Assembly (NCBI RefSeq): GCF_910592395.1
Contig: NC_088315.1
Coordinates: 8,682,501-8,746,500, forward strand
DNA: 64,000 bases
Direction: 5' to 3'
Source: Lineus longissimus
Lineage: Eukaryota > Nemertea > Pilidiophora > Heteronemertea > Lineidae
Made by a program: the position numbers and the translations under genes. A model generated the notes under the pieces. The model saw only the letters and a list, made by a program, of their open reading frames with translations, was not told the origin of the DNA and did no database searches. The first letter of the stretch is position 1; the number at the start of each line of letters is the position of its first letter. Below are positions 1 to 12,165 of the stretch, piece by piece.

Positions 1-3000
1 CCGTCCCAAGTATTTTCTCCGCCTATATCAAATACAAACGCAGGAGTAGTGCCAAATCAAGAATATGCTTCATTTCCGCAATCGGCCCAAGTAGTGGGTC
101 CTCCTGCCTCTTATTTTGCACCTGGAACTGGACTGTCTCAAGCACCTGTATTTACCCAAGGGCGTGCACAAGGACCTCGGATGGGATCGGGACCACCATT
201 TCCAGTGCCTGTCTGTGGCCCGCAAATGGTTCCAGGACCCCAAATGGTGCCAGGACCACAAATGGTGCCAGGACCTCAAATGGTGCCAGGACCTCGAATG
301 GTGCCAGGACCACAAATGGTGTCAGGACCTCAAATGGTAAAAGGACCTCAAATGGTGTCAGGACCTCAAATGGTGCCAGGACCTCAAATGGTACAAGGAC
401 CTCAAATGGTGCCAGGACCACAAATGGTGTCAGGACCTCAAATGGTACAAGGACCTCAAATGGTGTCAGGACCTCAAATGGTGTCAGGACCTCAAATGGT
501 ACCAGGACCACAAATGGTACCAGGACAACAAATGGTACCAGGACCTCAAATGGGAGCCGGGCCTCCTCCATGTTCAGTGCCTGGGTGTGTTCCAGTCAGA
601 TGGCCTGGACCTACAATATTGTCTCAAGTACCAGGACCTATGCAGACTCAGTTTGTAGGCCCGGGACCGCCACCATCTCCGGTTGGTCAGCGTGTGCAAT
701 TCGTACCTTGTTCAGCCCCTCCAGTACTTTCACCAGAAGCTTCTCCTTTACACATTTCATCACCTCTACCTCATCCACATTCTCCGACAGTTTCAAATTG
801 CAATATAGTTCCAGTTCAATTATCACCAGTTCAAGCACAGGATAAGCCGCAGTTATCAAGATTCGGCTGCTCACCGTCCCCAAAGCCCATTATTGAATAT
901 GAAGCGTGTAGCGAAGCTCAAGTTAGATCTGGCACGGCTGCTACCAAGGCATTAAGCGACAAGTCTTTGGACCTTCAAAAGGCCACGCCACTGGCCTCGA
1001 GACCCAGTAGTGCGTCACCAGCCAAGTCTGTGACAAAAGACCCGGCAACTGCTCCCATATATGCTCGTGCTACGGCTACCACTTCGGTAGGCACAGAGTC
1101 ATCTTCATCCTGTACTCGTAGTGACTCTGATTTACCTGCTGCTCCTCGTTACTCTCGTAGAGACTCTGTGTGCCAAACTGATTCCCGGGACACGCAGGAT
1201 GCTAGTGTGGCTACACATCGAATAAAAATGACGGAAGTCTCGAGTCAGACTGTTCCGCCGGTCATGTGCGATGTCATGATCAACACGCTCAACGACACGG
1301 AGTTAGACCTCCTGATGCCTGCAGTGGAGACCGCAGATGTCGGGACCAACACCAAGGGTCCTAAGATGATGGACAAGGCAGTGTTGACACGGATTATGGC
1401 TGAAAATCTCACGTCCTCGAAGAGCACACAAACCAAGATTCATTTGGTCTCGAGCAGTCTGTACGGGAAGGCGCTCGCCAGGGCATTAATGGCTGAGGTA
1501 AGAAGTAGTTGTGCTTGTGTGAATCGGGGAAATTTCATGGAATGGGAGAGGTTGCGCATCATTAAGTACTCTGACTTCAATTTTGAGAGAGAATAACTTT
1601 CGTCTAATGACAACTTCGATTAATCAGAAGTGACGAACGATTTCCCGTTGATAATTTACAGGTACCTGCATCGTCGACCTCTATCAGTGTCTTGGGGAAG
1701 CCTTGTCCGAACTGGCCTGGAATCAATAAAGTACAGTTCCTTATTTGTCAATTGTTCTCTTTCAGGAAAAAATCCTTGAGCTGGAGGCAAGCAAATGCAT
1801 TTCCGATCTAACAAGATCGAAATGTGATGTGAGCATGAGCTACCAGCAGGAACAGGCTTTGCTCTGCTTGAGGTGAGTTGGCTGCTAGTGCTGCTACATG
1901 TATAATGGGGGTGAGAAATTCCTTACACCTCTCATGTCATCAGCCACAAAGGTGGGTCTACTGTTACTGGAAGTCTATTCCCCACTCTAGTATGGTCAAT
2001 CGATTGGGCACTCTTGATCATGCTGCCCTTTAAACCTTTTAGTTGTGTCTCAGCGGAAAACTTCTATATGCTCCTGTTCGTTTTTCTTTTCATCAGCCAA
2101 GAAGAGAAAGGTGGCATGGATGAAAACCATCAGAAAGTATTGGCCAACATTGATCATGAAATAGTTAGAATACAGGTAGGTGTAAATCTGCCTTTTGTGA
2201 ATTCAAAAGTTTGACATTTCTGATTACTCTCGGCCACTTTCTCCGGCAACCTGACATTTCTAGGTCAATTGTGCCTCCACATCCCTCCAGGCATTACGTA
2301 TTTTGAGCCAAATACAGTTCCAACCAGGTCGGAAGGAAAATCTACCTACTGTGAAATCAATAGTTTGCCATCCCTGATTACTATAGGCCACTCACTCCTG
2401 CTCCATCGGTGTCTTGGGAAGCCTTGCTGGTCCATTTGACACGTGTTCAAAATCTTACTCATGCATCCTTACAGAACCTTCACCTGGAGAATCTACAACG
2501 ACTGAGAGATGGCCAGGCCCTGGCTAAGCTCCCACCCATTACCGTCACAATGCAACGTGTTGAAACCAGAATCAACCAGAATCTGATGACCACAGTCAAA
2601 AAACAGGTAAATAAACATCACATTTCAAAGATATTGCTCTCAAAGGTGAAACCTTGTTGGAGGCGTACAGTTTCTGCATCCCAATTATTGTCCTTTTATG
2701 CAGTGTACTTTGTTGGTGCCAGCCCGGCTTAATCTCAAGACTCTGCTCATTTTAAATAAAACGTCTGCAAACAATTAGCCGTGGAAACATTGTCTGATTT
2801 ACACTGTTGTGATTTCAAAGCGTGTTCGTAATAGCTGTGTACTGTGAACATAAAGAAAACATGTGTTCGCAACAACTGTGAACTGTGAACATAAAGATGT
2901 GTTCGTAACAGCTGTGAACTGTGAACATAAAGAAAAGATGTGTTCGTAACAGCTGTGAACAGTGAACATAAAGAAAAGAATAATCGGAGTTGTGGCCATT

Positions 3001-6000
3001 ATAGTGACTTGCTGTCTGTGTGTTTTCAGTTCTAGACTTTGGTAAGGTAGAACTGGACCTGTTGTTTGAAGGGTCAGTCATATTGAGTGAAAAACTCACA
3101 AAATGTACCTGATGTGCATAGCTGCCTTGACTTATGTAACTATTTGGTCTCAAACCAGTATGTGCTATAATTGGTCAACATGGCTTTAATGGACAAGTTG
3201 GCTTTAAATTATAACAGCTTGGATTAATCTAGGCTTATCAGTATATCAGTGGTGTTGTAGTGTGTATGATCTGTAATATTCAGTGTTGAATGGTGCTCGG
3301 TGTGTGGTTGGTATGTCTTCCGATTTTAGTGTTCCATGTATAGAAAAATGTTTATTTCTTCATGAAACAGTAATGAAACAACAATTCCCTTGATTTTTCA
3401 TGCCGACTCAAGTCATTTCGGACCGCGATTTCATCAGCATTGACATTGAATGATGGTGTCGCCCTCATTTCATGCAGTGTACTAAGGGGAGAGGAGAGAC
3501 AAAGCAACGATCCCCAGCATTTAGAATTTGGGATGTATTCGTAGGGTGATGTATGAATATGTTTGGCAATATTCCAGGATTCCGCCGACAGAAAACCAAA
3601 TATCCTGAAGGCTACGGAAGTAGAGAGTGAGAAAGACGATGAACTGGAAAATTGTCTCCATGCCAATTCGTTACAACTGGCGCCCCCTAATAGTCTGCAA
3701 GAACCGAAAGAGCCAACTGAGCGGCTGATTACCCTGCCAGAAGCTGGCCAGATAACTCCATCAGAAGCTGTTCGGATGGAAAGACCCAAACCAACCCGAC
3801 CACCTGGTCTGAACACAGTACCTGTAAGTAAAACAGCAGAATAAGTTCCCTGACTGTTCGGTAATGCTCTATATGAATAACTGTATCTCTATCTATCAGG
3901 AAACCCCATGCACGTGATTTGACCAAAGTTAATCAAAACAACGGGAATATCAATTATGAAAAAATTAATTGAATCTATTTCTTTTTCAGGAGCCTCTTGC
4001 TGAGAATGAAATGGCAGAGATGGAGAAGTACGTCACCAACACAATGCTGTCTGCTCCTGCTGCAACCACTTCTAGCGTTGACCCTGTCGTCCTTCAGCAG
4101 TTAGTGGCAATGCAGATTCTGCAACAGTATCCGATGCTCGGCAATGATCCACAGTTGTTGCAGACGTTCGTTTTCCAGCAGATGAGTGCTATAATGCATA
4201 TGCAGCATAATCAGCAGATGCAGGCATCTGCTCCTGAAACTTATGGTGCTCAGGCACCTGCTGAGACGTCTGGTGTTCAAGCGTCTGCTGCTGAGATGTC
4301 TGGTGTGCAAACGTCTGCTGCTGAGACATTTGGTGTTCAAGCGTCTGCTGCTGAGACATTTGGTGTTCAAGCGTCTGCTGCTGAGACATTTGGTGTTCAA
4401 GCGTCTGCTGCTGAGACGTCTGGTATTCAAGCGTCTGCTGCTGAGACGTTTGGTGTGCAAGCGTCTGCTTCCGCAACGTTAGGTGTCCCAGCGTGCGCTT
4501 CAGAAACATTGGTTCCACATGAAGCAGAAGCTCTGTTTACATCCAGTGGCCCTGAGGAAACTCGAAAGAAATCTGATGCAGCTCCGTCCAAGAACATGAA
4601 GAGAACTTGTTCAAACCGTTCACCCAGCAACCTGGAGGAAACGCCAAAAGAAACTGTTCTTTCCAAATCACGGACTGTGGCGAATTCTGATGTACCAGAC
4701 TCTTGGGAAGATACTCTTGCCTACCCAGATTCAAAAACTTCAAGCAGGAAATCTTCCACTAGTTCTAAATCATTAGAGACAGCTACTTGTTGTTCACAAT
4801 CATTGGGTAGAAAATCTCCCTCCTCGGAATCATCCCGTCCAAACTCTGCTCACTCCGCTACGAAATGTTTTCCTGAGGAGCAAAAAAAACCAGTGAGTTC
4901 TCTTCTGAAAGGTGGCAATTCGTCCTTCAAAAGTGGTTTCTATAAAGCAAAGGCTGCTCATTCTCAAACAGCGTCTGATTCTTATAACTCCAAACTCTCA
5001 CAGAAAAGTTCGGCCGAATTATCTAGTTCTTTAGCACGTCGAGTCACTGGGGATGGAAGTGATCCAAAACCGAAATATTCCAAGCAAAATTTCGTTCCGC
5101 CCTCCCAACCTGCTCTGCCTGGTTACGGATCGGCCCAGGGATTGTCCAGTTCTCTTCCACAATCATCACAGGGCCCTCAATCCAGCTATGGATATGCGTT
5201 CCAGCCGTCGGAAGATTGGGACGAGGAGTGGGACAGTAGCGTCAGCCACGATGACAACCCGACTTTTTACAAGGTCAACTGCAGTAGGAGATTCAAAGCC
5301 AAGTCGGTTTCCGATGCCGTGGACGAGGCCGTCACAGTCGACCTCTCGAAGGTTGATGCAAAACCCCCGAAAACTCGAGGAAGGCGGGGAAGAAAAGGTG
5401 GATCGACGAGTCGAGAGAATGTCGTTGCTAGTCAAACGTCATTGAATTCCTTCGATGAAAACAAAACGTCGAGCGAGTCTGCACACGTTGGTTCTGCTAA
5501 TCAAACAACTTGGGATGCATTCGATGATGTTCAGAAATCGACAAGTGACTCAACCAGTACTTTAACTCCTGCTAGTCAGCCATCTAGTTGGAATAACTTT
5601 GGTAGTGTCAAGAAAACGTCCACCAAAACACCCAGTGAGTCTATCGGCATGATAAGTTCAAAGTACAAGGCAGGTGCCTTGGACTCCTTCAGTGAGAACC
5701 ATGATCCCTTCCAGCCAAAGTTTAAACCTCCGGAGAGTTTCATGCCAGCATCTGATGTGGAAAGTACGACATCGGCAGGAAGTGGGTTGAACATAGAGGT
5801 TGTGCCGCCGGAGAAGAAAGCGGCAGAATGGCAGCAGGTAATTTTCTTTCTTCTTCTTTTGATTTCTTGACACCTTGGTTAAATTCCGAGGAGGTGGAGT
5901 CCTTTATAAAGATTAAGAATTTTAAGTTATGTACAACCAGCTTGCGGGCTGTTGGTTTCCCAGTGTGCTTCCATGCCCAATTCCAAGTCCTTTGACTAAT

Positions 6001-7804
6001 TTGTTTTAAACCATGATCCCAGCAGAGGTCAGATTCTCTCGGTTACAGTTGATGTTAAGTTTAAACGAGGTTAGCATCTGACCGGGTTGTGCTAATATTA
6101 TGATTGTTTGTCGCTGCGATTTAAAATTGCTTGTTTGCTGGTCGATTCAAGCTCATCAGTAAACTTTTATTCCAGCTGACCAAGAAAAAGCCTGGCAGTG
6201 AAAGCACAAGCAAGGAGAGTAGCACTGCCGGCAAGGCAAAGAAAGATTCAGCTGGCACCAAGAAGGCAACATCTGGCAAAAGCAACAACTTTGAGCGGCT
6301 GATTACAACCTTGCAGAATGCCTTGCCTGACATCAGTCGGTAAGTCCAAAAATGCTGGTAGTTCTCACTGCCTGAGGTCTGTCTGATCGTGTCACTATTG
6401 GGGTAGGTCTCTGCTCAGAGGCTTTAAGGTAGTACGCTATGTTCAGCACACCTTTAGTGCCACTGTTATCAAAAATTTGCATCTAGCTGAATAAATCATT
6501 CGATTTATCTCTTGCAGGGACGGGGTGATCAAACTGATCAAGGAAGTGCGTACTCATAATGGAGGCCTGCAGGGACTCACCTTACAAAATATCATTGAAA
6601 TGGCTGTGGAGTTGAGCAAGCAATCGGCTTCCAACCAAGCTTTGGTGAGTAGTCTGACCAAAGAAAAGGTCCAGGTCTGGCCCAAGTTGTTGATGATGAG
6701 GAGCGGAAAGTGTAATGCGTTACTGCTAATACAGTAGTCATGGTTGTGTTTCCATTTAATATACCTGTTATGGCAAACAAAAGACTTGCAGGAATACTTT
6801 ATGCCTCCAAACCGCAGTTGTATGCAGAACCTCTCACCACATTAGAGCATGCATCTTCTTTGCATTTGAAAGTGAAGCTATTCGAATGACTCCCATTCAT
6901 GTGGCATATTTCAGAATTATGCCAGTGCCATCCAGAACAAGACGCCCACAAAAATAGAACAGAAGGAATCCAACTCACTTCAAAGCCTTGGCAAACTTCC
7001 ATCGAAAAAAGAAACCAAACCAGACACTGCGGAACCTTTCGTCCCTGCTCAGGCTCCACCCAAGCATCTAGCTGCCGCCCCAAACTCTCATCATGATGAT
7101 GATGATGATCTTGATAACATGTGCGTCATTTGTCACGATTCCCTCAAGACATACAGCACCAAGACTCTCGACTGCGGCCATACCTATCATGATATGGTGA
7201 GTACCTATGTGAGGAACTTCAAAGTCTAGTGGTTAACACTGCAGCTCCCACGCTATAGGGCCTTGGGAGAAACCAGGCTTTGTGTTCTGGATGAACTGGC
7301 GTGGATTTAGGGAACTAAAATTCCTGGCTCTTCACAGTCTTTGGAATGAGACCTAAAACCGAAGTTTCTTGTACCTGGTGTCAATGCCAGGGCAGGTAAA
7401 ACCCCCCACCAAGTGAGAAACATGAGTAGCTTGCGTGGACTCCCCTCCTTGTCTGAGTGAAAGCATAATAGTCAATATAATGTCCACGTCGTGGTATTGA
7501 CCAGAACCAGAACCTGTACCCATAACCCCTAGAAAACCAATTGTGTGTCCGGTCAGCCTGCCTACCCAGCCAAGGCGACCAGTAACATGCACTTTTTCCC
7601 TGGGCCTAAGTTTTGCAATCAGAACCAGGCAAGATTTTGATGGACTTGTTCGGAGAGCTGGTGTAGCTGATCGTTGTCCCAACCTTGCCTTATTATCCTC
7701 TCTTGTTTCAGTGTATCAAGAAGTGGGTCTACAGCGTTGAGAGAACTTGTCCAACTTGTCGCTCACATGCATTATTCCCCGAGGAGTTCCCAAAGCTAGC
7801 TTAA
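1..7804 (+). CDS. TTC3/DZIP3-type RING-H2 E3 ubiquitin ligase, 3' part (partial, 10 exons)
   Basis: Predicted E3 ubiquitin-protein ligase. The frame is open from base 1, so the 5' part lies outside the window. Exons joined by GT-AG sites with consistent phase: 1-1497, 1766-1872, 2097-2175, 2475-2606, 3578-3823, 3990-5837, 6176-6339, 6518-6644, 6915-7196, 7712-7804; together about 1,524 residues ending in TAA. Visible parts: a GPQMV hexapeptide repeat (residues 73-186), Ser/Thr-rich linker with several QT motifs, helical segment (about 500-605), 10-residue ASAAETFGVQ repeats early in the big sixth exon, a conserved helical block ending in an EVRTHNGG-type segment (about 1350-1400), and a C-terminal RING-H2. 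RING ligands are CVIC at 1470/1473, C1487, H1489, H1492, C1495, C1507 and C1510, split by the last intron. The C-terminal RING with CPTC and a following acidic/FPEEFPKL tail is the arrangement known in TTC3 and DZIP3. TPR repeats of TTC3 would be upstream, so TTC3, DZIP3 or a related RNF214-like gene cannot be separated. Confidence 0.85.
217..558 (+). repeat. 18-bp coding minisatellite (GPQMVx hexapeptide, 19 copies)
   Basis: Nineteen consecutive 18-bp units encode GPQMV followed by P, S, Q, K or A, inside the first visible exon of the TTC3-like gene. The sixth residue is the main variable position, and single substitutions (GPRMV, GQQMV) occur. The frame is preserved throughout. The antisense strand also stays open over this block purely because of the periodicity. 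Confidence 0.95.
2815..2975. repeat. Intronic tandem repeat, 36-41 bp unit, about 4 copies
   Basis: Copies share GTGTTCGTAACAGCTGTGAA and GTGAACATAAAGAAAAG, with copy starts near 2844, 2885, 2921 and 2962. It lies in the TTC3-like intron between the exons at 2475-2606 and 3578-3823. Antisense ORFs here are repeat artefacts. Confidence 0.85.
4226..4510 (+). repeat. 30-bp coding repeat (10-residue ASAAETFGVQ unit)
   Basis: About nine units of 30 bp near the start of the sixth visible exon of the TTC3-like gene encode ASAAETFGVQ-like decapeptides. The central three or four units are nearly identical and the outer ones are diverged (AETSG, AEMSG, ATLGV). This suggests recent central expansion. 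The frame is kept. Confidence 0.9.
7214..7480 (+). mobile_element. tRNA-derived SINE, degraded copy
   Basis: In the last intron of the TTC3-like gene. The head has a pol III A-box-like GTCTAGTGGTTAACAC near 7224. Its B box is eroded. From about 7285 the body matches the SINE at 18,473-18,195 read on the minus strand: shared blocks include AATTCCTGGCTCTTCACA, AATGCCAGGGCA-like and AAGTGAGAAACATGAG. Two independent insertions with the same head-plus-body order support a real SINE family. Confidence 0.72.
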
Positions 7805-7937
7805 TAGGAATCAACCTGGGACCACTGTGGTGACAGGCGCTAATGTTTCCATTATGCCATTCCAACGGCCCAATTATGATTATGAAGGAATGATTGAGCG
7901 GAGTATTCTTTTTGACAGTTTTTATGCATACTTCTTA

Positions 7938-7943
7938 AAATAA
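7938..7943 (+). terminator. Polyadenylation signal of the TTC3-like gene
   Basis: AATAAA about 134 bp after the TAA stop at 7802-7804. It is the first canonical signal downstream, so the 3' UTR would be roughly 150 bp. Confidence 0.6.
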
Positions 7944-7959
7944 ACGTGTGTAGTCATGA

Positions 7960-8560
7960 TAAAATTTCTCAGTATTAAAACTTTATGTTTTTTAGTATTA
8001 GTTATTGCTGATATCAATTATGATTCGCTGCCGATTATATGAACTGAAGGTCATAATGCTGTTATTTTGTATTGAAACTTAAGACTTATTTTTTGGAGGC
8101 AACAGAAATTGCGCCATTAAACAAAAAAAGATGGCATCTGTATACTTTTATTTGAACGACACGTAGCTGTGTTTTTCGACACTTTCAATATTCATTTTTG
8201 TCTTAATCCTTGCCAGATTTTGTACCTGTACATAAACTTGTAATTAGTTAACTTTGATATATTGAACAGATGTCATACTCTTAAAATCAGTTGTTTGTTT
8301 TGCTTTGATATTGATCTGGTCCTATTTAAAGTGTCAACGACAATGTGCATGATCTCCACTGTCCAGTATTTGGGATGGGAGAGGAACAGCAAAGACACAT
8401 GCAAAACCCAAAAAGGTCTTTGGCAGAAATAAAGGGGTGAGGTGGGGGAAAGTCGCATTGAATCCCTGCATCATTGGCCACAGACCGCCTCTTGTTTTGA
8501 CCTAGTCCTAGTGGTGCTCCACCCACGATGACTCACACAATCTTAGCGACGCAATTTTGG
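7960..8560. other. AT-rich 3' flank of the TTC3-like gene
   Basis: I see no gene or clear repeat here. It is AT-rich up to about 8,330, then becomes more GC-rich into the start of the repeat block. Confidence 0.5.
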
Positions 8561-8659
8561 AGCAAGAAAACCCAATTTAGTCTTGCAACTGTTTCATCTC
8601 TTTTTGGGTGATTGTGACTGCCCCGTCTTTCTCACTGTCTTGGCAACATGGTCCTGTCT

Positions 8660-9835
8660 CATCTCTGGGCATGTGGGGAAGACGGCTGAGGAGCTGTCAG
8701 GCGCTATTTTTGTCTCGTGAGTCGTTGTGACTGTCTCGTCTCTAGCACCTCATTGTCAACACAGTAAACCAGCCAAACTCTGCCTGATCTGGTTGTGACA
8801 ATTCCATCTGTCGCACGTTACCATGGAGCTCAAAGACAGTGACCGTCTCTCTCATATCTTCCCATGTTGTCAACACAGTTGTGGAGGTCATAGGCCCGAT
8901 TTTGACAGGTTGTGACAGTCTCATCTCTCACCATGTTGTCAACACGGTTGTGGAGCTCATAGGCCCGATTTTCCGAGGTTGTGACAGTCTCATCTCTCAC
9001 CATGTTGTCAACACGGTTGTGGAGCTCATAGGCCCGATTTTCCGAGGTTGTGACAGTCTCATCTCTCACCATGTTGTCAACACCGTTGTGGAGCTCATAG
9101 GCCCGATTTTCCGAGGTTAAGACTGTCTTATCTCTCGCCATGTTGTCAACACAGTAGTTGAGCTGACGGGCACGATTTGGACTTGGTGGAACTGTGTCAT
9201 TTCTGTCACTTTGAGAGGAATATGGTCGTGGAGCAGCCAGGCCCGATTTCGTCTGGTTGTGACTGTCCTCTCTCTGTCAAATTCAAAGGAACAAGCCAGA
9301 CTGCTTCACCATGTGGCAGCATTGCGAGAAAGATTGGACAGCCCAACTACATCGGACCAAACCTGGCTGCTCCACCCCAGTGAGAATATCGTGAACAAGA
9401 CGAGACAGTCACAACTGAGCGTCTTTGGGCCTGGCGGCTCCTTGCCAATGTGGTGAGACAGAGGAGACAGTCGCAATCAGATCGAATTGGGCCTGGCTGC
9501 TCCGTGGTGAGGTAGATGAGAATGTCACAATCAGACTGAATTGAGCCTAGCATTTCGACCATCGTGTTGCTAACGTGGTGAGACAGAGGAGACATTCACA
9601 TCAGACCGAATCGAGCCTGGATGCTCCACTACCATGATGCCAACAGGGTGTGATAGAGGAGACAGTCACAATCAGACCCGATCACCCGACTGGGCCTGGC
9701 TGCTCCACCGCTTTGCGGTGGGACAGATGGGACATAGTAACAACCAGATTGGATCAGCGCAATTTCGTCTAATCGTGACGGTCTCGTATCTTTCACCATA
9801 TTGGCGACACTGTGGAGCAGCCAGGCCTGGCTGCC
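8660..9835 (+). repeat. Left arm of a large imperfect inverted repeat
   Basis: Read on the opposite strand, this segment reappears at about 14,025-15,300 in the same unit order. Both include non-repetitive landmarks such as GGCGCTATTTTTGTCTCGTG (8,700 region) and CACCGCTTTGCGGTGGGAC (9,706 region). The arms are about 1.2 kb and the whole palindrome about 6.6 kb. Confidence 0.85.
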
Positions 9836-9940
9836 TCACCGTTTTGTCAACATGGTGAGGGAGACGGGACAGCCACAGCCACATAAGATTGTGCCTGCCA
9901 GCTCCACCATCGTGGTGCCAACATGCTGTGGCTGCACCAC

Positions 9941-10835
9941 GACCGTGTTGCTGTCATGCTTAGATTGACGAGACAGTCACAATCACCCGGACAAGCATGG
10001 CTGCTCCAACATTTTGCCATCATGGTGAGACGTATGGAACAGTTACAGTCAGACATGAGCGAACCTGATTGCTCATTCGTGTTCATAACATGACGGAATA
10101 GGTGAGACATTGGCCTGTTCCTTTGAATTTAACAGAGATAGGACAGTCTAGTTTGCCAAGGCTTTGAAGTGAGTCGGGTACACCGCTGTCACAATGAGGC
10201 AGGACTGAGATTGGCTGCTCTATCTTTTTGACAACACGCTGAAAGAGGCCAGACAGTCAGAACTAGATAAAGTTCGGCCTGGTAGCTCAACCACCGTGTT
10301 GCCAACACGCTGACGGAGAGAGATGACAGTCGCCACAAAAGCGTCGGTCTGGCAGATCTACCATTGTCTTGCTTATGGTGAGACAGATGAGACTGTCGGA
10401 AGCAGGCTGAGTTGTTCCCAGCTGCTGCACTCACCGATAGGAACGGCCCTGGCTGCTCCAAAATGTAGAAAAGATGGTGAAAAAGAGGAGACAGTACAAC
10501 CGTCTTACCAACATAGATGAGACAATCGCAACAAACCCAAATCGGGCTTGTGACTGTTGCACCTTGTTCACAACATTGCGAAAAAGACGAGACACTAAGA
10601 ACCATACCATATCAGGCCTGGTTACTCCATCATCGTCTTGCCAACATGCTAAGAGAGGCGACAGTCACAACCAGGCCGAATCGGACATTGTGCGGGAAAG
10701 GAAACAGTCACAATCATCTAAAGAAGCCCGGCTGCCTCACCGTTTTGTCAACATGGTGAGGGAGATGGGACAGCCACAGCCACATAAGATTGGGCCTGCC
10801 CTCTCCACCATCGTGGTGCCAACATGCTGTGGCTG
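9941..10835 (+). repeat. 895-bp direct duplication, copy 1
   Basis: Repeated at 12,166-13,060 with a constant offset of 2,225 bp and only scattered substitutions. Identity ends abruptly at both edges: upstream of about 9,941 and downstream of about 10,835 the sequences diverge at once. Confidence 0.9.
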
Positions 10836-11640
10836 CACCTCGAACGTGTTTCTGACATGCTTAGATTGACGAGACAGTCACAATCACCCGGACAAGCATG
10901 GCTGCTCCAACATTTTGCCATCATGGTGAGACGTATGGGACAGTTACAGTCAGATTGGAGCGAACCTGATTGCTCATTCGTGTTGACAACATGACGGAAG
11001 AGGCGAGACACTAACAATCAGACCGACTTGGGCCTGGTACACCATCACCATTTGATTTTTTATGTTGCCAACAGGGAAAGAGAGATGGGACAGTCACAAC
11101 TATAGGACCAGGCCTGGCTGCTCCACAGTGTCGCCAATATGGTGAAAGATACGAGATCGTCACGATTAGACGAAATTGCGCTGATCCAATCTGGTTGGTA
11201 CTATGTCACATCTGTCCCACCGCAAAGCGGTGGAGCAGCCACGCTCGGTCGGGTGATCGGGTCTGATTGCGACTGTCTCCTCTATTACATCGTGTTGGCT
11301 ACACCATGGCGGAGTAAGCGGACCAGATTCGGTCTGACTACGACTGTTCCCTTTATCACACCCTGTTGGCAACACGATAATGGTGGAACCAGGCCTGATT
11401 CGTCCGGATTGTGACTGTCTCCTCTATCACACCCTGTTGGCATCATGGTAGTGGAGCATCCAGGCTCGATTCGGTCTGATGTGAATGTCTCCTCTGTCTC
11501 ACCAAGTTAGCAACACGATGGTCGAAATGCTAGGCTCAATTCAGTCTGATTGTGACATTCTCATCTAGCTCAAAATGGAGCAGCCAGGCCCAATTCGATC
11601 TGATTGTGACTGTCTCCTCTGTCTCACAACATTGGCAACA
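10559..11640 (+). repeat. Second direct duplication, copy 1
   Basis: Corresponds to 13,500-14,580 at an offset of about 2,941 bp, with more substitutions and small indels than the 895-bp pair. It overlaps the end of that duplication, so the middle of the block holds nested duplications. Confidence 0.8.
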
Positions 11641-12165
11641 CGATGGTGGAGCAGCCAACCTCCTCTATCACACCATGTTGGCAACAGTAGTGGAGCAGCC
11701 AGGACGGATTCAGCCTGGTTGTCAATGAATCATCCACTTTCAGCATGCTGTCAACACGGTGCAGCCATCAGGCCCAATTTGGTGCGGTTTCGACTGTCTC
11801 ATCAAACTCTTCATGTTGGCAACATGGTGGTGGAGCCGCCAGGCCCAAAGACGCTTAGTTGTGACTGTCTCGTCTTGTTCACGATATTCTCACTGGGATG
11901 GAGCAGCCAGGTTTGGTCCGATGTGCTTGGGCCTGTCCAATCTTTCTCGCAATGCTGCCACATGGTGAAGCAGTCCATGGCTTATTCCTTTGAATTTGAC
12001 AGAGAGAGGACATTCTAGTTTGCCAAGGCTTTGAGCTGGGTTCGAAGTCGGGTGCACTGCGGTCACAATGAGGTAAGACTGAGATTGGCTGCACCATCTT
12101 TTTGACAACACGCTGAAAGAGGCCAGACAGTCAGAACTAGATAAAGTTCGGCCCGGCAACTCCAC

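Noticed and set aside
152-571. 139-codon minus-strand ORF (LVPFEVL repeats)
   Set aside because: Antisense shadow of the GPQMV coding minisatellite.
4101-4518. Antisense and alternate-frame ORFs over the ASAAETFGVQ repeat
   Set aside because: Shadows of the 30-bp coding repeat; the spliced frame continues through the exon on the plus strand.
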